In this document: in pieces, positions 1 to 9,166 of the stretch
How the letters are laid out: every line of letters starts with the position of its first letter
Numbering within the stretch: the stretch's first letter is position 1
Assembly: GCA_900475325.1 (NCBI GenBank)
Contig: LS483371.1
Coordinates: 4,464,001-4,528,000 of the forward strand
DNA from: Paucimonas lemoignei
GTDB lineage: Bacteria > Pseudomonadota > Gammaproteobacteria > Pseudomonadales > Pseudomonadaceae
DNA: 64,000 bases
Reading direction: 5' to 3'
Position numbers and translations under genes: made by a program
The notes under the pieces: model-generated
The model's input: the letters and a program-made list of their open reading frames with translations, nothing else
The model's database searches: none
Told to the model about the DNA's origin: nothing

Positions 1-710
1 GTCACCCGATTATCGAAAACGAAACAATCACCGCGCCACAGGCTTTCATCCTGAGGCACTTCTTCCAGGTACTTGAGAATCCCGCCCTTGAGGTGGAAAA
101 CCTCGCCATAGCCTTCGCTCAACATAAAGCTGGAGGCCTTTTCACACCGAATGCCGCCGGTGCAGAACATAGCGACTTTCTTGTGTACGTCGGGGTTGAA
201 GTTGGCTTTGACGTACTCCGGAAACTCACGAAAGGTCGTGGTCTTGGGATCGATGGCGCCTTCGAAGGTGCCGATGGACACCTCGTAGTCGTTACGGGTG
301 TCGATCACCAGCACTTCCGGGTCGCTGATGATGGCGTTCCAGTCCTTGGGGTCGACATAGGTGCCGACGGCCTTGTTCGGGTCGACGCCTTCAACGCCCA
401 GGGTGACGATCTCTTTTTTGAGCTTGACCTTGGTGCGGTAGAACGGCTGCTCGTCGCAGTACGATTCCTTGTGATCGATGTCGATCATGCGCGGGTCTTT
501 TTTCAGCCAGGCTAGCAGGCCGTCGATGCCTTCGCGGGTGCCGGACACAGTGCCGTTGATGCCTTCGTCGGCAATCAGCAAGGTGCCTTTGATGCCGTTA
601 TCGACCATGGCCTGAAGCAGCGGCTCGCGCAGTTCGACGTAGTCGCTGAGGGTGACGAATTTGTATAGCGCCGCTACGACGATCGGTTGATTGATCGGCT
701 GTTGTGTCAT
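1..710 (-). CDS. trhO: tRNA uridine(34) hydroxylase TrhO (rhodanese family), 3' end cut by window
   Basis: TrhO (YceA) makes 5-hydroxyuridine at tRNA position 34 and acts in the cytoplasm. The first 236 residues are visible, from an ATG at 708-710; the C-terminus lies beyond base 1. Residues 1-90 match the family's N-terminal acylphosphatase-like region (GINGTVSG at about 50-57). Residues 120-236 form a rhodanese domain whose loop CTGGIRC places the catalytic cysteine near residue 183, as in the family. No frameshift is seen in the visible part. The gene stands alone, with a large palindromic repeat upstream of its start. Family assignment is firm; the exact reaction is inferred from homology. 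Confidence 0.93.
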   Translation of the reverse strand, partial: MTQQPINQPIVVAALYKFVTLSDYVELREPLLQAMVDNGIKGTLLIADEGINGTVSGTREGIDGLLAWLKKDPRMIDIDHKESYCDEQPFYRTKVKLKKEIVTLGVEGVDPNKAVGTYVDPKDWNAIISDPEVLVIDTRNDYEVSIGTFEGAIDPKTTTFREFPEYVKANFNPDVHKKVAMFCTGGIRCEKASSFMLSEGYGEVFHLKGGILKYLEEVPQDESLWRGDCFVFDNRV

Positions 711-1111
711 GTGTTTCTCCAGGTGGCGACCCTCGCAAAGGGCCTACCGGATGTTGGGAATTCGATAGAAATGCGCCGGGGGTGTGGCGTGGGGGCGGAT
801 TCTAGCAAAAATGGGGGGTGGGGATAAGTCGTGTATTTTCTGGATTGGTCTGTGTGTATATCCATTGCTGCGGTAACGGCTGCTTATGGTTGCGCCCTTA
901 CGGCGCCTCACTTTTGAAGCCCAAAAGTAAGCAAAAGGCTCTTGCCCCACCACTCGGCACCTCGCCTAGGCTCGGTGTACCCGACCGCAGACCTTGAACC
1001 GTGGGCCGCCGCGAAGGGCCATCCCTGGCCCAGCGCGGCTAACCCGGCGTCCTGCCGGGTTGCCCACGGTTCAAGGCCCGCGTTCGGCCAGCGTGGTTTG
1101 ACGGGGCGCCA

Positions 1112-1160
1112 AGATCAAAAGCAAAAGCAAAAGCAGATCAAGATCAAGATCAAGATCAAG
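1112..1160. repeat. Short tandem repeat in element A core
   Basis: Units of AAAAGC followed by AGATCA units. Unit number and composition differ in the equivalent places of the other two elements (29393-29427 and 33283-33330), so this is a variable-number repeat at the inner edge of the left arm. Confidence 0.75.
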
Positions 1161-1190
1161 GGCTGGATGGTTGGCGCTACGTGAATTGAG

Positions 1191-1250
1191 GTAGGAGCTG
1201 CCGAAGGCTGCGAAGGCGGCTACCGATTCGCAGCCTTCGGCAGCTCCTAC
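1191..1250. repeat. REPIN, GTAGGAGCTGCCGAAGGCTG family
   Basis: Inverted pair of REP sequences: GTAGGAGCTGCCGAAGGCTG, short spacer, then its reverse complement ending CAGCTCCTAC. It is close to a perfect palindrome and sits at the same internal position in all three compound elements. Confidence 0.9.
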
Positions 1251-1718
1251 AGAAATTTGCGCACACCACCGGTTCTGTGGGAGCGAATTCATTCGCGAAA
1301 GCATTGGAAAAAACAACGAAAACAGCGAGACAAGCACAAACAAAGAACAGGCCGGCTATCAGGCCGCCTCGCGCGCTTTTGATTTGGCTTTTGATCTTAG
1401 GCGCCCCGTCAAACCACGCTGGCCGTAAGCCGATATTGATTCGGCGGTGCAAACCGGCAGGACGCCGGTTTAGCCGCACTGGGCCAGGGATGGCCCTTTG
1501 CGGCGGCCCGCCGAATCAATGTCGGATTACGGGCATGCCGAGCACCAGCGAGGGACCGAGTGGTGGGGCACAGACCTTTTGGTTACTTTTGGCTGGGCCG
1601 GCATTCCGGGCGTTTGCCAAAAGTGACCCGCCGTAAGGGCGGAACCATAATCCCAGCACACATCAATAACGGATATGTACCCAAACCAAACCAAACCAAG
1701 TCAACACAAAACCGCCAA

Positions 1719-2012
1719 TCACTCCCCCCCAGCACAAGTCGGCGAAACCGGCGCAGCGCCAGTCTTCGCCCACTCAACCGGGGTATAGGTATGCAACGCC
1801 AGCGCGTGAAACTCACCCATCAAGCCCCCCAGAATGCCGTAGACCTTCTGGTGCCGCTTGACCGCATTGAGCCCCTCGAACTGATCACTCACCACCACAG
1901 CCTTGTAATGCGTCTGCTCCCCACGACTGTGCATATGACTCTCATCAAGCACCTGCAGATGCAGCGGTTGAAACACAGCCAGTGCTGACTCGATCCGGGT
2001 TTGCATCGTCAT
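1719..2012 (-). CDS. bolA: BolA family protein
   Basis: A 97-residue BolA-like protein. These small cytoplasmic proteins partner monothiol glutaredoxins in iron-sulfur or iron handling and affect cell shape under stress. Visible family features are the helix MQTRIESAL at the start, LxVxDESHMHSRG at about 20-30 (conserved histidine region), HYKAVVVSDQF and a C-terminal ALALHTYTPVEW. ATG codons occur at 2010-2012 and 2004-2006; the first is used here. It lies 15 bases downstream of the DUF2059 gene on the same strand, so the two are probably co-transcribed. The last 12 residues are a poorly conserved tail. Confidence 0.9.
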   Translation of the reverse strand: MTMQTRIESALAVFQPLHLQVLDESHMHSRGEQTHYKAVVVSDQFEGLNAVKRHQKVYGILGGLMGEFHALALHTYTPVEWAKTGAAPVSPTCAGGE

Positions 2013-2027
2013 GACGGGCTTCGCTTA

Positions 2028-2558
2028 TCAGGGCTTTTTGGCAGGAGCTGGCGCAGCCGCTTTCTTGGACGGATCCAATTCAGCGGTCATGTCGGCAAGC
2101 AGTTTGTTGACCACCGGCACGGCTGTTTCCAGCTTGCCCTGGGTCAGTTGCGCCGATTGCTGAGTCAGCTCAGGCATCTTGGTCAGGACTTTCTTGCCCA
2201 GCGGGGACTGGTAGAACGCAACCAGGTCCTTGAGCTCGCTTTCCGAGAAGTTGGCGGTGTAGAGCTTGACCATGTCAGGCTTGAGCTTGTTCCAGCCGAT
2301 GGACTGATCCAGCGCGGCGTTGGCTTTGGCCTGGTAGGTTTCCAGCAGAGCTTTTTTCGACTCCGGCGCTTTGGTTTCGGCGAAGCGCTGGGCAAACATC
2401 TGTTGTACTTGCATGTACACCGGGGTGCCCAGCTTGTCGGCGTGAGCCAGCTTTAGGAACGTTTCAGCGCTGGCATTGTGGCTGGCGGTATCGGCAAGAA
2501 CCTGGCCGCTGGCACATACCAGAACAGCCGCAGTACAGATGGCGCGAAGACGGGTCAT
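2028..2558 (-). CDS. DUF2059 domain protein, exported
   Basis: A 176-residue protein with a signal peptide (residues 1-22, ending VLA) that should place it in the periplasm. The body is helical and matches the DUF2059 family: LTxNFSESELKDLVAFYQSPLGKKVLxKMP-type sequence at about 103-130 (here YTANFSESELKDLVAFY). The tail is low complexity, rich in Ala, Pro and Lys (AAAPAPAKKP). No enzymatic motif is visible and the function of the family is not known to me. It is transcribed away from fumC and just upstream of bolA, an arrangement I recall from other Pseudomonas genomes. Confidence 0.85.
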   Translation of the reverse strand: MTRLRAICTAAVLVCASGQVLADTASHNASAETFLKLAHADKLGTPVYMQVQQMFAQRFAETKAPESKKALLETYQAKANAALDQSIGWNKLKPDMVKLYTANFSESELKDLVAFYQSPLGKKVLTKMPELTQQSAQLTQGKLETAVPVVNKLLADMTAELDPSKKAAAPAPAKKP

Positions 2559-2729
2559 CGAATTTCCTTTCTAGCAGGCGAGGCAGAACCCCAAGGCCGA
2601 CCATTCTGCGCTTAACTTTGCATTGGCCTCAACCCCTGACACGCCGAGCGGTTAAATCCGCTGATGGGGGAACCCTTCCCGGATGAAGGGGCCTAACATG
2701 CGCGTACAACCCTCAAAGGAGCAAGCCCA

Positions 2730-4124
2730 GTGAGCCGCACTGAAACCGACAGCCTTGGCCCGATCGAAGTCCCGGAAGACGCTTACTGGGGTGCCCAGAC
2801 ACAACGTTCACTGATCAATTTCGCCATTGGCGATCAGCGCATGCCCCTGCCTGTGCTGCACGCCCTGGCCCTGATCAAAAAGGCCGCCGCGCGAGTCAAC
2901 GACCGCAACGGCGACTTGCCTGCCGACATCGCCCGGCTGATCGAACAGTCGGCCAATGAAGTGCTCGCAGGCGATCATGATGCTCAGTTCCCGCTGGTGG
3001 TCTGGCAGACCGGCAGCGGCACCCAGAGCAACATGAACGTCAACGAAGTGATTGCCGGACGCGCCAATGAGCTGGCCGGTCAGGGCCGTGGTGGCAAGTC
3101 CCCCGTGCACCCCAACGATCACGTCAATCGCTCGCAAAGCTCCAACGACTGCTTCCCGACGGCGATGCACATCGCTGCGGCGCAGGCCGTCAAAGAGCAG
3201 CTGCTGCCTGCCATTGCTGAGCTGTCCACTGGCCTTGCCGAGCAATCGGCGCGGCACATGAAGCTGGTGAAAACCGGCCGCACCCACATGATGGACGCCA
3301 CGCCGATCACGTTCGGCCAGGAATTGTCGGGCTTTGTGGCGCAGCTGGATTACGCCGAAAAAGCCATCCGCGCCACCCTGCCCGCGGTCTACGAGCTGGC
3401 GCAAGGCGGTACGGCAGTGGGTACCGGATTGAATTCGCCCCACGGTTTCGCCGAAGCTGTTGCCGCTGAACTGGCGGCGTTGTCCGGGTTGCCGTTTGTC
3501 ACCGCGCCTAACAAGTTCGCCGCACTGGCGGGTCATGAGCCGCTGATGGCACTGTCCGGTGCGCTGAAAACCCTGGCCGGTACATTGATGAAAATCGCCA
3601 ATGACCTGCGCCTGCTGGGCTCCGGCCCGCGTGCCGGTCTGGCGGAAGTGAAGTTGCCCGCCAACGAGCCGGGGAGCTCGATCATGCCCGGCAAGGTCAA
3701 CCCGACTCAGTGCGAAGCGCTGTCGATGCTGGCGTGTCAGGTGATGGGCAACGACGTGACCATCGGTTTCGCCGCCAGCCAGGGGCACTTGCAGCTGAAC
3801 GTGTTCAAGCCGGTGATCATTCACAACCTGCTGGAATCGATCCGCTTGCTGGGCGACGGGTGCAGCAACTTCAACGAGCACTGCATCGCAGGCATGGAGC
3901 CCGATGCAGCCAAGATGGCGGAACACTTGGAGCGCGGCCTGATGCTGGTCACCGCGCTGAACCCGCACATCGGTTACGACAAATCCGCTCAGATCGCCAA
4001 GAAGGCTTACACCGAAGGCCTCACCCTGCGTGAAGCAGCGCTGGCCTTGGGCTACCTGACGGACGAGCAGTTCGACGCCTGGGTCAGACCGGAAAACATG
4101 CTTGAGGCGGGCAGCAATGGTTGA
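2730..4124 (+). CDS. fumC: Class II fumarate hydratase (fumarase C)
   Basis: A 464-residue iron-independent fumarase that interconverts fumarate and malate in the TCA cycle. It has all the landmarks of the aspartase/fumarase superfamily: [14 protein letters not shown] at about 94-107, HPNDHVN at about 127-133 and the signature [11 protein letters not shown] at about 315-325. The start is GTG at 2730, with AAAGGAG nine bases upstream. Length is normal. Its stop overlaps the start of the downstream oxidoreductase gene. Its neighbours (DUF2059, bolA) match the context of the second fumC of P. aeruginosa, so a further fumarase gene elsewhere in the chromosome is likely; that is inference. Confidence 0.96.
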   Translation: MSRTETDSLGPIEVPEDAYWGAQTQRSLINFAIGDQRMPLPVLHALALIKKAAARVNDRNGDLPADIARLIEQSANEVLAGDHDAQFPLVVWQTGSGTQSNMNVNEVIAGRANELAGQGRGGKSPVHPNDHVNRSQSSNDCFPTAMHIAAAQAVKEQLLPAIAELSTGLAEQSARHMKLVKTGRTHMMDATPITFGQELSGFVAQLDYAEKAIRATLPAVYELAQGGTAVGTGLNSPHGFAEAVAAELAALSGLPFVTAPNKFAALAGHEPLMALSGALKTLAGTLMKIANDLRLLGSGPRAGLAEVKLPANEPGSSIMPGKVNPTQCEALSMLACQVMGNDVTIGFAASQGHLQLNVFKPVIIHNLLESIRLLGDGCSNFNEHCIAGMEPDAAKMAEHLERGLMLVTALNPHIGYDKSAQIAKKAYTEGLTLREAALALGYLTDEQFDAWVRPENMLEAGSNG

Positions 4125-4731
4125 TGCCAAGCATGGCGCGACACGGCTGGAAGGTGATGGCAAACGCATCCTGATGATCTTCGGCACGCCCAAAAGCGCC
4201 AGCCTCGGCCATGCCTTGGGTGAAGCTTATGCCCAAGGGGCACGGGGCGAAGGTCATGTGGTGCGCATGCTGAAACTGAGCGCGCTGGATTTCGACCCGG
4301 TGCTGCACAACGGCTATCAGCAAAGTCAGGTGCTGGAACATGACCTGCTTGAAGCCCAACGGGAAATCCATTGGGCCGAGCACTTGGTGCTGGTGTATCC
4401 GGTCTGGTGGGGCGGCTTGCCGAGCTTGCTCAGTGGTTTTCTGGACCGGGTACTGATGCCCGGTTTTGCCTTCAAGAGCCACGGCCGTAAAAGCCCGGCC
4501 AATGAATTGCTCAAGGGGCGTACGGCAGAGCTGCTGGTGACCATGGACACCCCGCCGCGCTACTTCCGCTGGGTTTATGGCGCTCCGGCGCATCGGCAAA
4601 TGATGCGCAACGTGTTGAGCTTTTGCGGTATCAAAACCAAGCGTCTCACCGAGTTTGCCCCGGTGCAGACTTCAACCGAGGAACAGCGTCAGCAGTGGCT
4701 CAGGCAAGCCGAGCAACTGGGCAAACGCTGA
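4117..4731 (+). CDS. NAD(P)H-dependent oxidoreductase, flavodoxin-like fold
   Basis: About 204 residues from the ATG at 4117, which overlaps the fumC stop by 8 bases and follows GAGGCGG. It looks like the NQO1/KefF/MdaB group of flavin quinone reductases: early [21 protein letters not shown] (phosphate-binding loop), then [19 protein letters not shown] at about 95-113, where these enzymes bind flavin, and a later [10 protein letters not shown] strand. It probably reduces quinones or related electrophiles in the cytoplasm; the substrate cannot be read from sequence. An upstream in-frame TTG (4102) is a less likely start. Translational coupling to fumC is probable. Confidence 0.85.
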   Translation: MVDAKHGATRLEGDGKRILMIFGTPKSASLGHALGEAYAQGARGEGHVVRMLKLSALDFDPVLHNGYQQSQVLEHDLLEAQREIHWAEHLVLVYPVWWGGLPSLLSGFLDRVLMPGFAFKSHGRKSPANELLKGRTAELLVTMDTPPRYFRWVYGAPAHRQMMRNVLSFCGIKTKRLTEFAPVQTSTEEQRQQWLRQAEQLGKR

Positions 4732-4737
4732 TAGTCG

Positions 4738-5700
4738 TCAGATCTGCCCTGCCATCCTGGCCTTGCGAGCGCGCAGGCCAGCCAGCAACGACGGCCCGAG
4801 CGCCACGACGGCCGACCCCACCACCACCAGAATCGCCCCGCCATAACCCAACGCGTTGATCTCTTCGGCCTGGACGAAATCAGGCCACAGCCAGGCGGCG
4901 ATGGCCACGGTGGCGAACGTCACCAGTGGCGTCAGCGCCAGGGTTGCACTGACCCGCGACGCCTCCCAGTGGGCCAGCGCTTCGGCAAAGGCGCCGTAGG
5001 CCACCAGCGTGTTGAGGCAACAGGCCAGCAGCAACCAACCCTGTAGCGAACTGACCTGCAACACCTCCATTGGGTGCGCCCAGGGTGTGATCACCAAGGC
5101 ACAGAACAGGTAGATCACCATCATCACCTGGAAGGAATTCCACACGGTCAACAACTGCTTCTGGCTCAGGCCATAAAACGTCCAGACCGTCGCTGCCATG
5201 AAAACAATCAGCACGCCGGTGGTGTATTCGCTCATGGAAGTCAGCAGTTCTTCCAGGCGCTGGTTGAAGAACAGCCCGAAACCCACCAGCAGCACCAGCA
5301 GACCAAAACCCTGGGCGAGGGTGAAGCGCTCCTTGAACAGAAAGACGCTGCCCGCCAGCAACAGGATCGGCCCCACCTGAATGATCAGTTGCGCGGTGCC
5401 GGGGCTGAGAATCTTCAGGCCGATCAGGTACAGGATGTAATTGCCCACCAGGCCCAGCACGGCCAGCACCACCAGGCCTTTGCCCTTGTTGCCCAGCTGT
5501 TTGAAGCTGGGCAGTTGCCGCTTGTAGGCCAGCCACATGAACAGCAGCGAGCCTGACACCATCAGCCTGCACCAGGTGACCGTGACCGGGTCCATGACCT
5601 GCAATACCTGCTTGAGCTTGACGGGCAGGATGCCCCAGAGAAACGCAGTAACCAGTGCGAGACACAGGCCATACAGCCAGCGGCCAGAAGAAACGTGCAT
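4738..5700 (-). CDS. EamA/DMT family transporter
   Basis: A 320-residue inner-membrane protein of the drug/metabolite transporter superfamily, with two EamA repeats and about ten hydrophobic helices (the first is LYGLCLALVTAFLWGILPV). The ATG at 5698-5700 is chosen over a TTG nine codons upstream. Substrate is unknown; relatives export amino acids or metabolites. It is convergent with the oxidoreductase gene, six bases away, and no terminator hairpin was seen between them. Confidence 0.85.
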   Translation of the reverse strand: MHVSSGRWLYGLCLALVTAFLWGILPVKLKQVLQVMDPVTVTWCRLMVSGSLLFMWLAYKRQLPSFKQLGNKGKGLVVLAVLGLVGNYILYLIGLKILSPGTAQLIIQVGPILLLAGSVFLFKERFTLAQGFGLLVLLVGFGLFFNQRLEELLTSMSEYTTGVLIVFMAATVWTFYGLSQKQLLTVWNSFQVMMVIYLFCALVITPWAHPMEVLQVSSLQGWLLLACCLNTLVAYGAFAEALAHWEASRVSATLALTPLVTFATVAIAAWLWPDFVQAEEINALGYGGAILVVVGSAVVALGPSLLAGLRARKARMAGQI

Positions 5701-5803
5701 GGGAAATCCCCGGGGCAGGTGAAGCAAAAAAAGAGATCAAGTCTAGGCCTATGGGAGAGCCCGACATAGCTACAGCTGACGACGCAAAGTACTAGGAATT
5801 GTT

Positions 5804-6421
5804 TTAGTCAGCCTGCCTGGTGAGCGGTTCAACGTGATTGCGCTGGTAAGTATCGCTGCCCATAGCCTCGATCTGCTGGTCTATGAGCGCTTCGAACGGC
5901 GTCAATAACGGCACGAACGACTTAGGCGCCTCCAGAATCTGCAAGGCATGGGTAATGGCCTCCAGCGTCGACAAGGCATCCGGCCCCGGCGCCTTGCGCA
6001 AGCGATAGCGCGAAGGCGGTACGTCGCCCAGTGTCACCCGTGGCAACGCCGCCAGCAGCGGATTGAGATGCAACATCTTGCGCGCCTTGCGCCAAGTGCC
6101 GTCGGGCACCACCAACAGCGTCGGCAGCGTGTCCGCCTGATCGACCACCAACTGCTGCGCGCCCTCCCCTGGAAACAACAACCGCGGTTGATAGCCGGGG
6201 GGATGCAGCACCGCTTGCAGGTCTTCAAACACTTCGCCCACCAGCAACTGCGCATTGCGCAGCCCCAGCGCCGCCAGCCGCCCGGTGTTCAATGCATGGC
6301 TGACCTCGCCAGGATGCTGCAAGACCAGCACCCGGGTGCGGCTGTCGAGCTGCGGGATCAGCGCACACAGGCAGTGGCTCTGCGGTCGCAGGCAACGTTC
6401 ACAACGGGCTCTTTTGCTCAT
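5804..6421 (-). CDS. tapT: tRNA-uridine aminocarboxypropyltransferase (DTW domain, TapT-like)
   Basis: A 205-residue DTW-domain protein. The family moves the aminocarboxypropyl group of S-adenosylmethionine to uridine-47 of tRNA. The N-terminal cysteine cluster CERCLRPQSHCLC (about 7-19) should bind a metal, LQHPGE follows at 34-39, and the defining motif is present as DGTW at about 107-110. It starts at an ATG preceded by GGAGG, nine bases after the gbuR stop on the same strand, so it may be read through from that gene. Family is secure; the specific target base is inferred from E. coli TapT (YfiP). Confidence 0.88.
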   Translation of the reverse strand: MSKRARCERCLRPQSHCLCALIPQLDSRTRVLVLQHPGEVSHALNTGRLAALGLRNAQLLVGEVFEDLQAVLHPPGYQPRLLFPGEGAQQLVVDQADTLPTLLVVPDGTWRKARKMLHLNPLLAALPRVTLGDVPPSRYRLRKAPGPDALSTLEAITHALQILEAPKSFVPLLTPFEALIDQQIEAMGSDTYQRNHVEPLTRQAD

Positions 6422-6430
6422 CTGGCCTCC

Positions 6431-7324
6431 TCATGCGGGGTTCAACTGCGCTTTGAGCAAATCGCGGAAGGTCTGGATCAGCGGCTCGCGGCTTCGGCCT
6501 CGCCGGACGATCATGGAGAACGGTGCCTGATAGCCAAAGGTGGCGGGCAGCAACACGCGCAAGTGCCCGGAGTCGGCCCAGGACTGGGCGTAGTGTTCGG
6601 GCAAATAACCAATGTACGCGCCGGACAGCACCAGGATCAGCTGGGCCTCCATGCTTTCCACGGTCGCCGCGCTGTGCTTGAAACCGTGGCGAGCCAATTC
6701 CGCCTGGCTCCAGTAACCCCGGCCGACCATCCGTTGCTGGGCGATCACTGGCTCGGGAATGCGCCGCTCGGCGAACAGCGCATGGCGATTGCTGCAATAC
6801 AGCCAGTGTTGCTCGCGATACAGAGGCTGATAGAGCAAGCCGTTCATGCGGGTGGAAAACGAGCCGATGGCCAGATCGAGGCGGTTATCCAGCACGCCCA
6901 ACTGCAATTCATAAGGGCTCATCACCGACAGGTGAATGTGCACCGCTGGATGCTCTGCGCTGTAGGCGCCAATGACTTCGGCCAACGGCAGTGCCCGGTC
7001 ACTGACCGTCGAATCCAGGACACCCAGGTTCAGGGTGCCGCGCAGTTCGCCTTTGAGCGCTGCGGCGTACAGCTCGAAACCTTCCAGCTCGCCCAGCAGG
7101 CGCAGGGTTTCCTGATGAAACAGCTCACCCTTGCTGGTCAGGCTGAACCCGCCGCGCCCGCGATGGCACAGCACAATGCCCAACGCGGCTTCAAGCTGGC
7201 TCATATAGGTGCTGATGGCCGAGGTGGACAGGTTCAGTTCCTGTTGCGCGCTGGCAAAGCCCTGATGGCGCACCACACTGGCAAAAATCCGCAGCAGTTT
7301 CAGATCGGGTAAGGCGTTGGGCAT
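6431..7324 (-). CDS. gbuR: LysR family regulator, probable GbuR
   Basis: A 297-residue LysR-type transcription factor: an N-terminal winged helix-turn-helix (LPDLKLLRIFASVVRHQGFASAQQ, then LNLSTSAISTYMSQLE at about 30-45) and a C-terminal effector-binding domain. It is divergent from the guanidinobutyrase gene, the same arrangement as gbuR/gbuA of P. aeruginosa, so it most likely activates gbuA in response to 4-guanidinobutyrate. The 276-base intergenic region would hold its operator but is interrupted by a REPIN. Confidence 0.82.
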   Translation of the reverse strand: MPNALPDLKLLRIFASVVRHQGFASAQQELNLSTSAISTYMSQLEAALGIVLCHRGRGGFSLTSKGELFHQETLRLLGELEGFELYAAALKGELRGTLNLGVLDSTVSDRALPLAEVIGAYSAEHPAVHIHLSVMSPYELQLGVLDNRLDLAIGSFSTRMNGLLYQPLYREQHWLYCSNRHALFAERRIPEPVIAQQRMVGRGYWSQAELARHGFKHSAATVESMEAQLILVLSGAYIGYLPEHYAQSWADSGHLRVLLPATFGYQAPFSMIVRRGRSREPLIQTFRDLLKAQLNPA

Positions 7325-7356
7325 GGGGAGGTCCAGTGGAATAAAAGATATTCATT

Positions 7357-7445
7357 GTGGGAGCGAGCTTGCTCGCGAAGAGGCCGGCACAATCACCGCC
7401 TTTCTGAAACCTCAACGCCGCCTTCGCAATCAAGCTTGCTCCCAC
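7357..7445. repeat. REPIN, GTGGGAGCGAGCTTGCTCGCGAA type
   Basis: Inverted REP pair (GTGGGAGCGAGCTTGCTCGCGAA ... AAGCTTGCTCCCAC). It lies in the intergenic region shared by gbuR and gbuA, nearer gbuR. Confidence 0.85.
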
Positions 7446-7600
7446 AGAGAAGCAGTTTCCCCAACATCAAGCGGGCGGAATAATAGCCCAAAACCCCTTT
7501 AGTTCTGAAATTCCTGAACTAAGTATTTCGCCTCAGCGATTGTTCCAACCGATCCGGTTTCGCAGAATCCCCTCATTGAAACCACTGCTGAGGCAATCCC

Positions 7601-8551
7601 GTGGAAAAGATTTTTCACCAACCACTGGGCGGCAACGAAATGCCGCGCTTCGCCGGTATCGCCACCATGATGCGTCTGCCGCACCTGCAGAGCGCTGCGG
7701 GTCTGGATGCTGCTTTCGTCGGCGTGCCGCTGGACATCGGTACGTCACTGCGTGCCGGAACCCGTTTCGGGCCACGGGAAATCCGCGCCGAATCAGTGAT
7801 GATCCGCCCTTACAACATGGCCACTGGCGCCGCGCCCTTTGACTCGCTGTCGGTCGCCGACATCGGTGATGTGGCGATCAACACCTTCAACTTGCTGGAC
7901 GCGGTGCGCATTATCGAAGAAGCCTACGACGAGATCGTCAGCCACAACGTGATTCCACTCACTCTGGGTGGCGATCACACCATCACCCTGCCGATCCTGC
8001 GCGCCCTGCATAAAAAACACGGCAAGATCGGCCTGGTTCACATCGATGCCCACGCCGACGTCAACGACCACATGTTTGGCGAGAAAATCGCCCACGGCAC
8101 CACCTTCCGCCGCGCCGTGGAAGAAGGCCTGCTCGATTGTGATCGCGTGGTCCAGATCGGGTTGCGCGCCCAAGGCTATACCGCCGAAGACTTCAACTGG
8201 AGCCGCAAACAGGGTTTTCGCGTGGTGCAGGCCGAAGAGTGCTGGCACAAATCCCTGGCGCCACTGATGGCTGAGGTTCGCGAGAAAGTCGCCGGTGGCC
8301 CGGTTTACCTGAGTTTCGACATCGACGGTATCGACCCGGCCTGGGCGCCCGGTACTGGCACCCCGGAAATCGGCGGACTGACCACCATCCAGGGCATCGA
8401 AATCATTCGTGGCTGTCAGGGACTGGATCTGATCGGCTGTGACCTGGTGGAGGTGTCGCCTCCTTATGACACCACGGGCAACACGTCTCTGCTGGGGGCC
8501 AACCTGCTTTACGAAATGCTGTGCGTGCTGCCGGGCGTAACGCACCGCTGA
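7601..8551 (+). CDS. gbuA: Guanidinobutyrase (arginase/agmatinase family)
   Basis: A 316-residue ureohydrolase that probably cleaves 4-guanidinobutyrate to 4-aminobutyrate and urea in arginine catabolism. The manganese-binding motifs are intact: GGDH at 123-126, DAHAD at 149-153 and SFDIDGIDP at about 238-246. The whole sequence, including NMATGAAPFDSLSVADIGD, agrees with my memory of P. aeruginosa GbuA rather than agmatinase SpeA or guanidinopropionase GpuA. The start is GTG at 7601 with GAGG upstream. The divergent LysR gene supports the call. Agmatinase is the main alternative. Confidence 0.87.
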   Translation: MEKIFHQPLGGNEMPRFAGIATMMRLPHLQSAAGLDAAFVGVPLDIGTSLRAGTRFGPREIRAESVMIRPYNMATGAAPFDSLSVADIGDVAINTFNLLDAVRIIEEAYDEIVSHNVIPLTLGGDHTITLPILRALHKKHGKIGLVHIDAHADVNDHMFGEKIAHGTTFRRAVEEGLLDCDRVVQIGLRAQGYTAEDFNWSRKQGFRVVQAEECWHKSLAPLMAEVREKVAGGPVYLSFDIDGIDPAWAPGTGTPEIGGLTTIQGIEIIRGCQGLDLIGCDLVEVSPPYDTTGNTSLLGANLLYEMLCVLPGVTHR

Positions 8552-8573
8552 TGATTCAACGGCGCGAGCCAGT

Positions 8574-8604
8574 AAAAAGGGTGCCTTCGGGCACCCTTTT
8601 TTAT
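8574..8604 (+). terminator. Rho-independent terminator of gbuA
   Basis: Stem AAAGGGTGCC, loop TTCG, stem GGCACCCTTT, then a run of T, starting 23 bases after the gbuA stop. A UUCG tetraloop on a 10-base-pair stem is a strong terminator. Confidence 0.93.
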
Positions 8605-8797
8605 TTCGCACACCACAGGTTAGCCCTCAGGGTTTGAGCTAGCCTTAATCGGTGCAGGAGCATTGAACAGTCGAATCAGCAGAGTGCAGGCCGCGTTTCA
8701 TCTATCGATCTCACGCGTGTTCACTCGTATGGAAACACCCTCTGTTGTATGGAAGTTAGGGCTGATCCTCTAAACATCTGCATCACAGGGAGCTTTC

Positions 8798-9055
8798 ATG
8801 ACTCGCGAGGACATCAAGCAACTCATCTTTGACCGGCTTGGCGTAATTCTGGTGGATAAGGCTGAGATCCACGAGAACTCGTCCTTCGAGGAGCTGGCGC
8901 TGGACGAGGAAGACGTCGAGGAGCTGTTCAGCTATCTCGAAACCGAGCTGGGTTTCAGGTTCCCAGACACCATCAGGCACAGGGCAACCGGCGCGCCCGA
9001 TCATTTGACCGTGAGCTTCCTGGCGGACTTCATTTTCGCTATTAGAGATGACTGA
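8798..9055 (+). CDS. Acyl-carrier-protein-like small protein lacking the carrier serine
   Basis: An 85-residue acidic protein starting at ATG 8798 after GGGAG. It follows the ACP pattern: an initial helix IKQLIFDRLGV, ENSSFEEL at about 26-33, then a helix-2 region LDEEDVEELFSYLETELGF at about 35-53, and a final LTVSFLADFI helix. In true carriers the helix-2 start is D-S-L and the serine carries phosphopantetheine; here the equivalent reads D-E-E, so it is unlikely to be modified. It may have a structural or regulatory role. It stands alone after the gbuA terminator and faces a 42-residue ORF on the other strand. Confidence 0.72.
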   Translation: MTREDIKQLIFDRLGVILVDKAEIHENSSFEELALDEEDVEELFSYLETELGFRFPDTIRHRATGAPDHLTVSFLADFIFAIRDD

Positions 9056-9061
9056 CGCACG

Positions 9062-9103
9062 AAAGACCTTCATGCGTTGCAGGCTGCAACATCGGAGGTC
9101 TTG
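9062..9103. other. Nested stem-loop between convergent small genes
   Basis: AAGACCT (9063-9069) pairs with AGGTCTT (9096-9102) and encloses a perfect inner hairpin GTTGCAG/CTGCAAC (9076-9082, 9084-9090). It lies just after the 85-residue ORF and about 65 bases beyond the 42-residue ORF, so it could end transcripts from either side, though no long T run follows. Confidence 0.5.
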
Positions 9104-9129
9104 GAGCTGACCGGGCCGACACGTTGCTA

Positions 9130-9149
9130 CGGGACGCGGTTGCGTCCCG
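9130..9149. other. Stable stem-loop 3' of the 42-residue ORF
   Basis: Perfect 8-base stem CGGGACGC/GCGTCCCG with a GGTT (or AACC) loop, beginning 18 bases after the stop codon of the minus-strand small ORF. No T tract follows, so it is more likely an RNA-stabilising or regulatory hairpin than a simple terminator. Confidence 0.55.
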
Positions 9150-9166
9150 AGGATGCCAGAGAGGAT

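Larger units (their letters stand above)
856..1680. repeat. Compound palindromic element, copy A
   Basis: An 825-base non-coding element bounded by inverted ends (TATATCC at 857-863, GGATATGTAC at 1671-1680). The left arm (856-1110) and right arm (about 1400-1680) are diverged inverted copies. Each arm has a small hairpin with a CTTAC loop (892-906; 1628-1642), a second hairpin (910-928; 1585-1624) and a long stem (992-1006 with 1062-1076; 1435-1447 with 1508-1520) that encloses two nested hairpins. The core holds a GATCAA/AAAGC tandem repeat, a REPIN (1191-1250) and a lone REP half (1277-1300). Short ORFs exist in the arms, but they are not kept open in all copies. Two more copies lie at 29131 and 33016. 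Confidence 0.85.

Noticed and set aside
744..953. Short ORF in the left arm of element A (MVGQEPFAYFW...)
   Set aside because: A similar reading exists in other arms but is interrupted in copy C and changed by loop insertions; structural conservation explains the similarity.
1112..1160. Possible CRISPR-like array
   Set aside because: Units are 6-12 bases with no spacers; it is a simple tandem repeat.
1071..1479. Overlapping ORFs through REPIN and tandem repeats
   Set aside because: They consist of translated repeats (poly-Leu/Asp or Lys/Ile runs) and have no ribosome sites.
2808..4193. 461-residue open frame antisense to fumC
   Set aside because: The + strand frame has all fumarase motifs; the antisense frame has no family features and is a codon-bias shadow common in GC-rich genes.
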